From positions 91,028,564 to 91,092,563 of the forward strand of contig NC_073746.1 in assembly GCF_029784135.1 (NCBI RefSeq): a stretch of 64,000 bases of DNA, given 5' to 3'. The stretch comes from Toxorhynchites rutilus septentrionalis (lineage: Eukaryota; Arthropoda; Insecta; Diptera; Culicidae). Below, piece by piece: positions 35,380-45,519 of the stretch. Under the pieces are notes generated by a model. The model worked only from the letters and a program-made list of their open reading frames with translations, was not told where the DNA came from and did not search any database. Numbering within the stretch: the first letter of the stretch is position 1; each line of letters begins with the position of its first letter. The position numbers and the translations under genes were made by a program.

Positions 35380-35685
35380 TGTGATCTAGTGAAGCTGGAA
35401 TTCCTTTGTAAATTCAAGGCTAATGCTGACATAGATATTGGGTTTAATTCCTGATCGGTCAAGGATTTTTTCGGGTTGGAAATATTCTTGACATGCCTTG
35501 AGATAAGTAATGGGCCTGAAGTATCGGCTAGAGTTAGGCTTGGGTTTGCTCAGCTGCTTGAACTCGGAAACGATCGCATCGTGGCCGGGGATCTAATAAA
35601 GCGGGAATTCCCTTGTAAATTCTTGGCTAATACTGATATAGGTACCGGATTGGAATTTCCTCGACGTGCCATGGAATAAATACGT
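35380..35685. repeat. Direct duplication of about 180-bp period
   Basis: GGAATTC-CTTGTAAATTC, then GGCTAAT-CTGA-ATAG, occurs at 35398-35445 and again at 35603-35650, and CTTGACATGCC echoes CTCGACGTGCC. Source unknown. Confidence 0.6.
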
Positions 35686-35959
35686 TCATATAATGGCTTA
35701 AATTGTTCTTTCGATTAGTAATCTATGCCTGCGAGATAACCAGTCCGTTTTCTTTTCAATTTAGCTTGCCTACTGGTTAGGTGATGAAAAAATGTAAATA
35801 CCGTAATATAATTATTATCAATAAGAAAACTCGTTCCGCTCAAACCTTTGCAGGGGAAAGAGGTGGGACCATCATCATATATTATATAAAAAAAGGTTGA
35901 GGAAAAAGTAATCCATTATTTGTGGGTGAAATTCAAAACTATATTTAATATGCTTTGGA

Positions 35960-36512
35960 TTGTCCGATTTGGATCAAATATGTACCGTTTTGTTGCCATT
36001 CTAAAGGTTGCTTCATAATGTCTTCATCATAGAAATCTTGGTCCTAATAGGCGATAAACTATAGCAATATATTTTTACAATCTTCTCTTCATCCCAATTT
36101 CTTATCACTCTGGTAATTGTGCAATGCGAGTTAAAGGTTGTTTTTTGCTTGGTGCCGGGTCCGGACTCTATGGTGGATGCATGAAAACATCCCAATCAAG
36201 CTCTCAGAAATCTGTGGCCTTACGCTATCCTGATGGAACGCAAAACCTTTTCTGTTAGCCAGTTTTGAACGTTTCTGGTCAATCGCTAGCTTCAAACGGC
36301 CCAATTTTTGACAGTAGAAATTTAAATTTAGTATATTGCACTAAAATAAAAATAGAAAAAAAATTAAAAATAAATTAAGTCGCACATATTTTACTGTTGC
36401 AGTATGGACACCATACACACCAATCGCAATTTCAACGGCCTGGCTTGCATTTTCGCAATTATAAAAGCAAAAGTGTAAAATGTACCGAACTTTCTCTTTG
36501 TTGACATCCATT
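35960..36512 (-). pseudogene. Mariner transposase pseudogene, internally deleted
   Basis: From ATG near 36512 the minus strand encodes MDVNKEKVRYILHFCF then ENASQAVEIAIGVYG, matching mariner N-termini. After about 45 residues the family sequence jumps, and at 36330-36220 it reads RLKLAIDQKR and AFHQDSVRP (second catalytic D region). There follow decayed remnants of the VRTRHQ-type stretch and, near 35980-36010, the EATF-N-WQQ area. The first catalytic D and about 130 residues are deleted. Frameshifts are present. It belongs to the same lineage as the copy at 24640-25671. Confidence 0.75.
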
Positions 36513-36640
36513 GTTAACACACTGTAACTCACAACTGAATGGACCAAACAAAAAACAGAAAAAGAATTTATTTTAGTGTGAAATGTCACCTTTATAACGA
36601 GCCTATACCTGAAATTGTATGATCGATTTTACGCGAGATA

Positions 36641-37538
36641 AAGGGTGTCACATCAAATTGCATCACGGAAAAAACGCTGTAAAAATTTAATTTTTAGGAA
36701 TTATATCTTCAGCTTTCGCTTATAATCAGATAAGAGTGTATAGATCACGTTGGCCATGCTGCACTGTCAATTTTTCTTAAATTTGGAAAAATGTCGTCGA
36801 ACGAAAAAGAGCGTCGTGAATTAATCCTGTGCACTCATTTCGAGAATCCGGAGTTGTCACATCGGGACATCGGTAAGATGCTGGGAGTCGTCCAATCCAC
36901 GGTCAGCAGAGTACTAAAACGATACTTCGAGAACCTAACCATTGACCGGAAGGTGAAGAACGGCAAAAATGGATGCTCCGTCAGTGAAAAAGATCACAAG
37001 CGCGTAGTTAAGCAGTTTAGACGTGATCCGAGAAGTTCGGTCCGGGATGTCACCAATAAGCTGAATTTGTCAAGTTCATTCGTCCAGCGGACCAAGCAGC
37101 GGGAGGGCCTGCGTACAAACAAGGTTCAGAAGGCTCCTAACCGCGACGAATGGCAAAACATGGTGTGGAAGACGCTTCGTGCCAAAGGAAATGAACCCGC
37201 CCAACGCGCCGGAGCTTCGCCCAATAGAGAAATATTGGGCGATTATGAAGCAGGCCCTCCGGAAGAACCCAAAAGTTGTCAAATCGGAGACGGACTTCAA
37301 GAGAAAATGGATTTCTGTTCAAAAAAAACTAAAACCTGACGTTGTACAGAACCTTATGGACGGGGTAAAGAGGAAGGTGCGAGCATACGGGCTTGGGCTC
37401 GAAGTATGAATAAAAAGAAAATGCCAAAAGTTGTTTAATAGTTTTTATTTTACTGTCTAAAATTTTCAAAAGGATCGGTCTACTGGGCGAATTTCTACAG
37501 CGTTTTTTCCGTGATGCAATTTGATGTGACACACCCTT
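36641..37538 (+). mobile_element. ITmD37E copy 2, internally deleted
   Basis: Flanked by TA (36639-36640 and 37539-37540). The terminal repeats match copy 1. The body is nearly identical to copy 1 but about 398 bp shorter, because the sequence jumps from AAGACG (copy 1 about 1336) to CTTCGTGCC (copy 1 about 1734). It is inserted in the 5' UTR of a mariner. Such deletion derivatives with intact ends can move if transposase is supplied. Confidence 0.93.
36791..37409 (+). pseudogene. ITmD37E transposase, deletion derivative
   Basis: The ATG at 36791 opens MSSNEKERRELILCTHFENP and the helix-turn-helix region with no stop; copy 1 has a TAG in place of the E codon here. After QNMVWKT the deletion removes the first two catalytic aspartates and shifts the frame, so the remaining residues to 37339 are out of frame. 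The true C-terminus (PKEMNPPNAPELRPIEKYWA to GLGLEV, stop at 37409) is open in the other frame from 37179. A DNA-binding-only protein of about 125 family residues plus a foreign tail could be translated, and might act as a repressor; that is inference. Confidence 0.88.
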
Positions 37539-37598
37539 TATTCATCACTGAAGCCAGCTATCGAGAAAATGATTGATAAGGTTTTCCCCAACCTAGTA

Positions 37599-38050
37599 CA
37601 GGGAAATTTCGATATAACGTACCCTCGTTATAACGTACCCTCGATATAACGTCACTCGATATAACGTACATTTTACCTCGATATAACGTACACATTTCCA
37701 AAGGGTAAAGGAAAAAAAATTCAATATTTTTTCCTGATAGAACAATGAATTATCTGTATTGTGATGCTAACACAAGTTCTGTACCTTCAATCAATCCCAA
37801 AATACAGCTGGTTTTGTAATTCCGGATTCTAAATGAAGTTAGTTTTAATCAACAGTACGAAGGGTAACATCATGAGAAAGGCTGGCTTCGTCTTCTGTTT
37901 GAAGTTATTCATTAACTTTAATAAAACAGCAACACAATAATGTATTATAGACTACGTTTGTGAGTACTTTATTATGCTTCGATATAACGTACAATTCGAT
38001 ACAACGTACAATTTTGAAAGTGAAATGTACGTTATATCGAAGTTTACCTG
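37599..38050. mobile_element. MITE with TCGATATAACGTAC subterminal repeats
   Basis: Flanked by TA (37597-37598 and 38051-38052). Ends are CAGGGAAATTTCGATATAAC and, inverted, GTTATATCGAAGTTTACCTG. TCGATATAACGTAC or close variants occur five times at the left, twice near the right, and once inverted at the right terminus. TA target and CAG ends fit the pogo/Tigger group. There is no coding sequence. Confidence 0.85.
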
Positions 38051-38054
38051 TATG

Positions 38055-39800
38055 ATCTTTCTAAGTTTAACAAATTAGAAAAAAATAAGCAATCATACAT
38101 TCTTGCATGTTTCTTGCTTTCAATTTCTCCGAGCGTTCTCATCACGACATCATCCATCAATCGTGAAAAAACTCGTGATTCCAAACTCCACAATAAAACT
38201 AGATTTTCTTTGGAATCATACAATCGATTTCAATCAGGGACGTGAAATCAAATTTGATTTTTCCTAGTATTTGGGAGAAAAGAAAAATCTTCCAATTATT
38301 TTTCATCGCGGCTTTCGATACTTTTTTTCAGATCAGACACATCCTTCTCAAAAAAAAAAAAAAAAGAAATAATATGAATTTAACCCTCCGATCGGGTATC
38401 TGTCGAATAACTTTTCATATCCTTTTATGCAAATTCGAACGAATTTTGATTGAATCGCGTGGATAAAATGGATAGCTTCGGGTCGTCGGGGGCTCGTGTG
38501 CTTACTTGATGTCGTTTCATTCTGCTGCCTTAGCCGTCGCATCGATTTTTGTCGACAAGAGTATTCAATTCTCTGTAATGTAAGAAACACAACGATGTCG
38601 TATGGTGCTAATTACGACGCTAATCGACAGCGCCACAACGCGTGACCTAGCAGGAAACGGTAGCGTCAGCGTTATGTATGTGTCGCTAATTAAATGCATT
38701 AAAACGTCGCTCTTCATTATTTATGAGGAGCGTCGCAGCTCACCACGTATTTGCAACGGGATAAACATTTCAAAATGTGAAAGGTACGCGAGGGTTAATT
38801 TGCGAGCTCTCTCGCTTTCTATACGATGTGTGTAAAGGTGCAATTAAAAAAATGAGATGTAAGATTACTCACAGACAGATAACAAGTTATAAGTGATTGA
38901 AACGTATGTCTGCGCCTCGGACATGTGCATACGAGTTCTTCGCAAGACAGCTTATTCCTTCTTCGAAAAATCATTGATTGCTTTTACGTAGGGGTGGTAA
39001 CCGGCGTTAATAATAAAATTGGGTACTTCTTATCGTAACTTTCTCCAGTTTTCGCAGGCTTAGCGTTATCCGGATGGAAGTTAACGAAGATATCCGCTGC
39101 TCTGCAGATCTATCAAACGTGTTGGTTACACTTTTATTGTGTACAAGACAGTGCTAACCACAGATTCCATCAATTTTGCTATTTGTGATATACTTTTTCG
39201 ATTTGATTCGTTCGTTGGGCGTCGGTGTTGTGCTGGGGAAATTTATGAGGCAAAAAATGTAATATGAAGAATCATTCTTCAAAAGAAATTCTATCACGTC
39301 CGATCATACTCAACCACATTTGAATTGAAATTGTTTTCAGTGTTACCACATGTGAACATCATGGTCACAAAGGCCAATGAATCGAGGCCAAATATTCAAA
39401 TCCCCCGCTATCATACGAGTAATATAACCAAACACAAGGCAACGCCTTGAACATTACTTTATATAGCATGGATATGCCACTTTGCACCTTTTTCAATTGA
39501 AGCAATGTTGAGGTTTGTAGCTTGCCCAAGTGTTATTGATACCAAAATCGACATCGATTGCATCCGTTGTTTTATTGCGAAGAGGATTTTCCCTTTGGGT
39601 AACACTATAAAGGGTAAAATCGGTCCGGAGCACATTCACGGGAGCACCAGAAAATGTGTTAGTAGTATCGTACTAAATACTGATATGAAATCTGTAGACA
39701 TAAAATATATATTTAGGATAACAGTCATGTGAAATACAGAAGTTGACCAAAATATTATACTCGAATCAAAAAAGACGGGTGGGTAATGTCGGGGACATAA
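38055..39800. other. Non-repetitive intronic DNA
   Basis: 38580-38830 has more balanced composition and several TAATTA/TAATCG-type words (GCTAATTACGACGCTAATCG, GCTAATTAAATGCATTA). No exon is supported. It could be an enhancer; low certainty. A poly-A run lies at 38350-38365. Confidence 0.35.
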
Positions 39801-39946
39801 CCGGAGTGACGTAGGACTATACAAAGGGGACAGCTTTTGTTAAATATATATTTTAAATATATTGTTTTATTTTGAATACGTGAATACCTACCTATCTACC
39901 TGAAAAATGGATTAGTTTACTGTTTACTCTTTATGAATATGTTGAT

Positions 39947-39962
39947 GGTTCTGAAAAGAACC
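39947..39962 (-). terminator. Histone 3'-end stem-loop (H2A pseudogene 1)
   Basis: On the minus strand GGTTCTTTTCAGAACC: a perfect 6-bp stem with a TTTC-type loop, the signature of replication-dependent histone mRNA 3' ends. Confidence 0.88.
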
Positions 39963-40262
39963 TTTGGTGTTGTGTTTTTGTTATCACTCGATATTCCCAT
40001 CTTGTTCGGTTAAACCTTCCTGTTTAGCTATTGCGTTTGCCACTCGCCACAGCTTTCACAGTTGGAAAATTTCTTCCCATCCAGCTTGTGACATGTTGTT
40101 CAGTAAATTACATTTAATGCGACGTGCCGGAGAAACACTTTGCCACTCACTGAAACTAATTGTTGCCTTGATGAGCGCTGAACCGAAGCTGCTCTGTTCT
40201 TGATGCGGGTTTTCTGATTGTCGTGAGCAGCTTTGCAAGCCAACTCGAGCACTCCGACGGCC

Positions 40263-40268
<6 letters not shown>

Positions 40269-40293
<25 letters not shown>

Positions 40294-40436
40294 CTGTATT
40301 ATAGTGACTTTCAACGCTTCTGGCTGGTTCGTCACTTTTCCTTCCATTTTGGAAGAATGTCGGGATTGAGAATTGAACTCGTGATCTTGAGCGTGAGAAG
40401 TATGGATGTTACCTCCACGCCAGATCGGCTCCACTA
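40269..40436 (-). mobile_element. SINE family 3 copy in the H2A pseudogene
   Basis: tRNA-like head at the right end (GATCTGGCGTGGAGGTAACA as A-box region, GATCACGAGTTCAATTC as B-box region). The 3' end at the left closes in a 24-base poly-T as read on the + strand. A perfect 11-bp target duplication CGGCCGAAACT flanks it (40258-40268 and 40437-40447). Confidence 0.92.
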
Positions 40437-40679
40437 CGGCCGAAACTCTATAATCGCTGTTAGGTATACTGGTGCTCCGGCACCAATCCGTTCGGCCTAG
40501 TTACCCTTGCGGAGCAATCAGTGAATGCGACCAACAGGGAACTGGAGACCCTGCACGGTTCGAGTGAGACTTTGCCTTTCCCTTAACTTGTCCTCTTTTG
40601 TTACGTCCACGATGCCGATGCCGTACAACCACACGGGTTTGCGGTTTGAAAGAAAATAAGATATTTTTTTGGGGACCGC

Positions 40680-40692
40680 GTGTTTTATACTC
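40680..40692 (-). promoter_or_regulatory. TATA box of H2A pseudogene 1
   Basis: GAGTATAAAACACG on the minus strand, about 70 bp before the lost start codon, the usual place for a histone gene. Confidence 0.6.
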
Positions 40693-40848
40693 TAGCGGTA
40701 CACACTCACAGGATAGAGACAAATCGGCAGACTCAGCCAGAGGGGCGAGTCCAACGAGACGAACGAATGAGCGTTAAAAGGGAGCGATGGCAAAAAAATA
40801 CATTCATTACGATTTGTTCGCTCGTTGGATTCACATGCAGGCTAAAAA

Positions 40849-41098
40849 GGGTCCTTTTCAGGATCACAAAAATATCTTCAATCTAAAGAGTTTATTGTTT
40901 TGTTATCACTCGATATCCCCATCTTGTTCGGCTAAACCTTTCTGTTTAGCGATTGCATTTGCCACTCGCCACAGCTTTCACAGTTGGAAAATTTCTTCCC
41001 ATCCAGCTTGTGACATATTTTACAGTAAATTATATTCAATGCGACGTGCCGAAGCGCCACTCAGTGTCGCATTGGAGGCGATTTCAACCTGCAATTGA
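40849..41098. pseudogene. Third histone-like 3' piece
   Basis: GGTCCTTTTCAGGATC at 40849-40864 is a histone-type stem-loop in + orientation with one stem mismatch. Right of it, 40895-41075 repeats the downstream half of pseudogene 1 (ATCACTCGATA-CCCCATC, TTGCCACTCGCCACAGC, CATCCAGCTTGTGACAT) at high identity. No histone coding frame is kept here. It looks like a duplication of the H2A unit's 3' half next to the 3' end of another, oppositely oriented histone gene. Confidence 0.5.
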
Positions 41099-41460
41099 AC
41101 ATTTGCGATGACAGTGGTACAGTGTCGACTTTCAATGTGGGGTCATAATTTGGATCTCTATGTTTACAAAAATGTCCAACTAAATAAGTCGCATTACATG
41201 TCCGTCCAATTAGCTAAATGTCGAACTATTTGTAAATTACTGTACTTTCAATCTGGAAACAATTTAAGAATTAGTGAAAATTGAATAATCAGGAAAGTCC
41301 CCAACTATCAATAAGCTCAGAACAACTGCCAAATTCACATACTCATTAGATCCTGGCAAACAAATTATGAAAAAATCAATTTGTGTTTTATTATTATTTT
41401 GGATATTATTTTAGAAAGCATTGAACTGTATCTCCTAAACTCTTTTTTGGAAGGTTTAAT

Positions 41461-41476
41461 GGCCCTGAAAAGCGCC
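41461..41476 (-). terminator. Histone 3'-end stem-loop (H2A pseudogene 2)
   Basis: On the minus strand GGCGCTTTTCAGGGCC, a histone stem-loop with one stem mismatch. Confidence 0.8.
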
Positions 41477-41906
41477 TTGTTTTATGGAATGGTTCCAATT
41501 TAGAAAACTTAGTACTCGTGGTTTGGAAAAAAACCATTTCGAACGCCCTCGATGCCGCCTTGTTCTGGATTTGCCACCAAAGCAGTTTGTATAAAGAACA
41601 AACTTTTTTCTTCTGCTACCTGATGCCGTTTTGCGATTGCGTTTGCCACTCGCCACTCGCTGCAACTGCCTGTTGTTGTCTTGATGTGTTCTGTTCTGAA
41701 TGCGGTTTTTCTTATCATCGCGAGCAGCTCTACCAGCCAACTCGATCACTTCGGCGGCCGAAACTATATAACGCCGGCTAGGTGGACTGGTGCACTGGTA
41801 CTAACGTGCTCGACCTAGCTACCCTTGCGCGGAACTCCAGATCAACACGGTTCGAGCGGGATTTTGCCTTTCCCTTCACTTTTCCTCCTTTACTATGTCC
41901 AGACAT
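41461..41906 (-). pseudogene. Histone H2A pseudogene 2
   Basis: ATG at 41906 opens MSGHSKGGKVKGKAKSRSNR, a near-exact H2A N-terminus (canonical MSGRGKGGK). The next stretch is scrambled by small indels. The frame returns at 41749 with IELAGRAARDDKKNRI, the H2A alpha-2/alpha-3 segment (ELAGNAARDNKKTRI). Beyond that the protein is not H2A-like, yet a histone stem-loop closes the unit at 41461-41476. It has no intron and no poly-A. Shared changes with pseudogene 1 after KTRI suggest both come from one already degenerate H2A unit. H2A normally packages DNA in nucleosomes; neither copy can make it. Confidence 0.85.
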
Positions 41907-41994
41907 GGCTGCTTGGGTTGGTTTGTTGATGTGTTGTGATGCGAACCGATGTGGTGTACGGTTTGAATGAGAATGATCGTTACGGCAGCGGAGC

Positions 41995-42180
41995 GGGGAT
42001 TTTTAAGCTGACTGGCTGGCTCGAGAATTACGCATGTGTGAGACTGCGACCAATGTTTCGTTCATCTTTCCTTTTTCCTTTCCAATCGTGCTTCATTCTA
42101 TTTCGCTGCTGCTCTGGTTGCCCGTTTTGGTCGGTACGATTTGAGGAGCACAAAATGGACCAATCAAAAATGGGCACATA
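41995..42180 (-). promoter_or_regulatory. Promoter region of H2A pseudogene 2
   Basis: On the minus strand a weak TATA-like TTAAAAAT (about 42003) sits roughly 95 bp before the ATG. GATTGG-type CCAAT boxes lie at about 42162-42167 and ATTGGTC near 42050. This arrangement is like insect core histone promoters. Confidence 0.45.
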
Positions 42181-42429
42181 GTGCATTTTGACAATGCTTG
42201 ATATTTCACAATTATTCAATTATTTATCTCAAGAAAAATGAAATGTTATTCGTTATGATATATGCGTAGATATATTTCCTATCAATTGATGCAAAAACCT
42301 TTGCGATCTATTGAGAAATGCTCGAGTTATAAGCGTTCTAAATCTTGCATTTTTTCCTACTTGTTCAGCGCCTGGATATCCATTTCACTCCCTATATCTT
42401 CCGGTTAGACGTAGTCCTACGTCAAAAGA

Positions 42430-43190
42430 ATGAGGTTATTAAGATTCAAGCTTATAAGATTCAAGCTTCATAATATCGCTCCTGTTGGCATACCATTCCC
42501 GTTCTCCCTGCGTTCATTTTTGGTACCGTTAAGCCCATTCCAACAATTTAGTTCACATCGCAGCTGTTAGTTTTGGATTTTTGCTGGCTATTGTCATTAG
42601 ACCTTAATTTTTACAAATATCCGACGTACCGTTTTGTCTCAAATTTCGAACACTTCATTTTTAAATCAAATTTACTAAACTTCAATAATTGATTAATAAA
42701 TATTCTGACATTCCTTGTGGTATAGGTAAGAGGCACGTTGGAAAGAACAATTTCGATATTGTGTTTTCCGTTTTCCTGTCTGTGAGCGGCAATTATGACC
42801 GTCTTGTGAAACCAATTGGTTGTGATCGAAGGTTGTATTATAAAATGTAATCATGACGAATTTCATACGAATTTTTCATGACTCGACTGGCCATTGACCG
42901 CACCATTTCAGATTGCAGTTATGGGTGTAAAAACATTGGCCATTCAGTCAACTTACACATTTAAAATATTCAAATAAAAAAGTCAGAAAAGTTTTGAAAA
43001 AGAGCTCAATTTGAAAAAAAAATACCTAAAAAATTTAGTTCAAATAATGAAGTGTAGGGAATTGAATTTTCATTAAAATAATGCAAGAAAAAATGAAAAA
43101 ATTACACAGAAAAATATGTTTGGTTTTTAATTCACTCATTTTTCTCAAAAACAAAATTTTCGAAAAATATAAAAAAATATATAAATAGCC
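42430..43190. other. Unassigned intronic stretch
   Basis: No gene is recognised. The end merges into the A/T-rich repeat shared with 11400-11570. Confidence 0.35.
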
Positions 43191-43669
43191 ATATAATAAT
43201 AAATTTTTTTCATGTTTTCTTTGAAAAAGTGGCAAATCCTAATTTTGTTTAAAGTCAAGATAGCGATATGGTGTATTCGGATAATACTAAAATGTAGACT
43301 TTTGTCGGAGACGTCAACTTTCTATATTTTATAGTTACTGTAATACAGGGCGGACTCGATTATATAAAGTCCCTGAATTATTTTCACTGTATATAATCGA
43401 ATAAATTTTTTTTAGATTTTTTTCTATACATTTATTTTTGTTTATTTAATATAAAAGTAGAATTTAATTTTTATTGCATCCCCTAAAGCCAGAAAACACC
43501 TTTCTCATACAAAAAAAAAAGATTTATCCAGAATCTCGAGGTGATAGACGATCATATTTGATGAGCAAAATGTGTCTACGCATATGGTCGAATTTCAACA
43601 ATGACAAGGTAATTGAACTTATTTTTTGTTCCGGGATCTGTTTGTCTTGAACTGGGTCTACTTCGAAAA

Positions 43670-44615
43670 GTACACTACAAACGCGCTTCAAACTGATATT
43701 GTTCGGTTAATAAGATGGTGTCAAATGAACGGCATGCAAGTAAACACAGCCAAATGTAAGGTCATCACCTTCACCCGTGGTCAGTCGCCGATCAGATTCG
43801 AATACTCGATGGACCAATTGACGCTTGCAAGAGTCGATTCTATCAATGATCTTAGACTGATGTTAGACAGCAAACTACGATTCAACGAACACATATCCAT
43901 GTCGATCGCAAAAGCTAATGCCATGTTTGGATTTTTACGCCGCAATACAGCACAGTTCGACGACGTTCATGCGCTAAAAACTTTGTATTGTTCGTTGGTT
44001 CGTAGTGTTCTTGAATATGGAGTACAAATTTGGGCTCCATATCATGCTGTCCACATGTCACGAATTGAACGAGTTCAAAAAAGATTCGTAAGATTTGCGT
44101 TACGCCGACTTCCATGGTCGAGTCCTTTTTTTTATCTGTATTATAGTAATTTTCACTCATTTGGCTGGTTCGTCACTTTTTACTTCTATTTTTGGAAGAA
44201 TGTCGGGAGTGAGAATTGAACTCGTGACCTTTAGCGTGAGAGGCATGGATGTTACCACTACGCCAGATCGCCTCCACAGTGGTCGAGTCCTGACAACTTG
44301 CGTTCGTACGAGCAGAGGTGTGCGCTCATCGGAATGCAAACGCTATCGAGTCGACGAGACTTTTTACAGAGACTCTTCGGTTTTGACGTCATTCGTCATT
44401 ATATTGACTGCAGTAGTCTGCTACAGGTTGTCAATTTTCATGCTCCAGCCCGCCAGCTTCGCAGTACTAGCCTTTTATGGGTTTCAAGGCACCGTACTGC
44501 CTATGGCTACCATAGCCCGCTTGACAGATGCTGCAGACTCTTCAATGACGTTTGTAGATATTTTGATTTTAACGTTAATAGAGTAGTCTTTAAGAATAAC
44601 ATTAAGTGTCCGTAA
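43670..44615 (+). pseudogene. Reverse transcriptase C-terminal region, split by SINE
   Basis: The first open part (to about 44114) reads WCQMNGMQVNTAKCKVITFT, a thumb-proximal motif, then LMLDSKLRFNEHI, AMFGFLRRNTAQFDD, LKTLYCSLVRSVLEYGVQIW and RIERVQKRFVRFALRRLPW, which is the standard end of Jockey/CR1-type polymerases. At LPW a SINE interrupts. After it, the protein resumes with LRSYEQRCALIGMQTLSSRR and ends at the stop 44613-44615 after NNIKCP. Except for the insertion the reading is nearly undamaged. The catalytic FADD box is lost with the 5' truncation. Confidence 0.85.
44126..44279 (-). mobile_element. SINE family 3 copy inside the LINE
   Basis: Same SINE as at 40269-40436 and 59613-59767. 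tRNA-like head on the minus strand: GATCTGGCGTAGTGGTAACA and GTCACGAGTTCAATTC. An 11-bp target duplication TGGTCGAGTCC flanks it (44115-44125 and 44280-44290). Confidence 0.93.
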
Positions 44616-44800
44616 CCAATCTGTGTGACTTTGTGTCAAAGATGTTGATAAATAAATAAAAAAAAAATACATAGGACTGCTTCTTTTTGAAAGATGATAA
44701 AATTTAGTACAATATACGGTTGTAGAACATTTAAATAAGTGGATTCAAATAACATTTTTGGAGTGAAAAATCTAAAAGTTAGTGATTATTATGAAGGGTA

Positions 44801-45519
44801 TTCTAGTGTAGAGACACGAATTTCGGACGTGTTTTCGAGCTTCGTAAAAATAAAACAAAAAATACTTCCAGTATCCATCATATCATTATTTGTTCATCTA
44901 TCTTTTAACAATAAAACGGACGAACGGAGATAAAATATTCATAACTAGAATAGTTGAGAGCTGATGAAGTGAGAAGGTTGAAAAAAAGTTGTGTCATGGC
45001 GTACACGATTCCAGCCCTTCTGGTTATCTGAAACAAAACAAAATCGAACAGATTCTGAATCAGTAAAGATGCCGCTATCGCATGAACCTCGGACAAGTCA
45101 AAAACATCTTTTTTGACAAAATGGCTGCTGTTTGAAAAACAAAATGCGGTTTAAAACCTTTTTTCTTAAGTTTCCCGATTTTTAAAAAATTGTAAAACTT
45201 CGAAATTCCTTTTTTTAGAGGTTCATGCGATAGCGAGATGCCTGCAGATTGTATCCATACACATTCGACATGAATCTGTTCAATAGAATTTGAGATATCG
45301 TGTACGCCAGTTTGAAAAAAAAAACTAGTTTCGAGAAAAACACGTTTGAAGTTCATTGTTATGACCGTACCAGGTTAGATACCGCATCACTAAAATGGCT
45401 GTAACTCATTAAAAAATAGGATTTTTGATATATCGTTACTATAGTATATTCTTGAATGCCTAAACTACAAAAAATTGGAGGAAAAAAATTGTTTTTTTTT
45501 CAAATTTCTAAACTAGAAT
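44801..45519. mobile_element. TTCTAGT TIR element, copy 1
   Basis: Starts TTCTAGTGTAGAGA and ends TTTCTAAACTAGAA, a short inverted repeat. A second copy in opposite orientation lies at 57400-58115 with the same order of internal blocks (for example CATGAACCTCGGACAAGTC, AATGCGGTTTAAAACC, GCATCACTAAAATGGC). Non-coding. It interrupts the pogo-like element's backbone between GTGATTATTATGAAGGG and the AACAAACTTAATTG block. Confidence 0.78.

Larger units (their letters stand above)
35894..37594 (-). mobile_element. Mariner with internal deletion, hosting ITmD37E
   Basis: Ends are AGGTTGAGGAAAAAG at the left and, inverted, TTTTCCCCAACCT at the right, related to the mariner end at 24592. The transposase reads right to left: N-terminal residues at 36341-36510, then a jump to C-terminal parts at 35960-36330. 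A 898-bp ITmD37E copy is inserted in the 5' UTR at 36641-37538. Confidence 0.72.
39947..40620 (-). pseudogene. Histone H2A pseudogene 1 (split by a SINE)
   Basis: On the minus strand near 40617 the reading begins with a lost ATG, then GRNKRGQVKGKAKSHSNRAG, the H2A N-terminus. A one-base shift follows, then AERIGAGAPVYLTAI in another frame; these are core H2A words. At 40269-40436 a SINE splits it, after which VLELACKAAHDNQKTRI resumes. Beyond about H2A residue 82 the match fades. A perfect histone stem-loop lies downstream at 39947-39962. The gene has promoter, body and 3' signal in gene order and no poly-A, so it is a DNA-level copy, not a processed pseudogene. Confidence 0.82.
39807..42425. 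mobile_element. TTGACGTAG family member carrying histone H2A genes
   Basis: The left end is TGACGTAGGACTA, preceded by GGGTGGGTAATGTC...ACATAACCGGAG, which parallels the conserved flank of other copies. The right end is AGACGTAGTCCTACGTCAA at 42407-42425. The right 250 bp has the blocks shared by copies A, B and C (GACCAATCAAAA, TTATTCAATTATTTATCTC, GTAGATATATTTCCTATC, GAGTTATAAGCGTTC). Between the ends are two H2A pseudogenes and a third histone-like 3' end. Confidence 0.65.
43670..44668 (+). mobile_element. 5'-truncated Jockey-like LINE (with SINE)
   Basis: Only the end of the reverse transcriptase ORF, a short 3' UTR and the AATAAATAAA poly-A tail are present. The 5' edge lies within the pogo-like element at about 43670. 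There is no RNase H domain. The target duplication could not be fixed. Confidence 0.78.

Noticed and set aside
44180..44279. tRNA gene on the minus strand
   Set aside because: Same pattern in SINE family 3 at three loci with target duplications.
44095..44586. 163-codon + strand frame
   Set aside because: It runs across the SINE and reads the LINE 3' part in the wrong frame.
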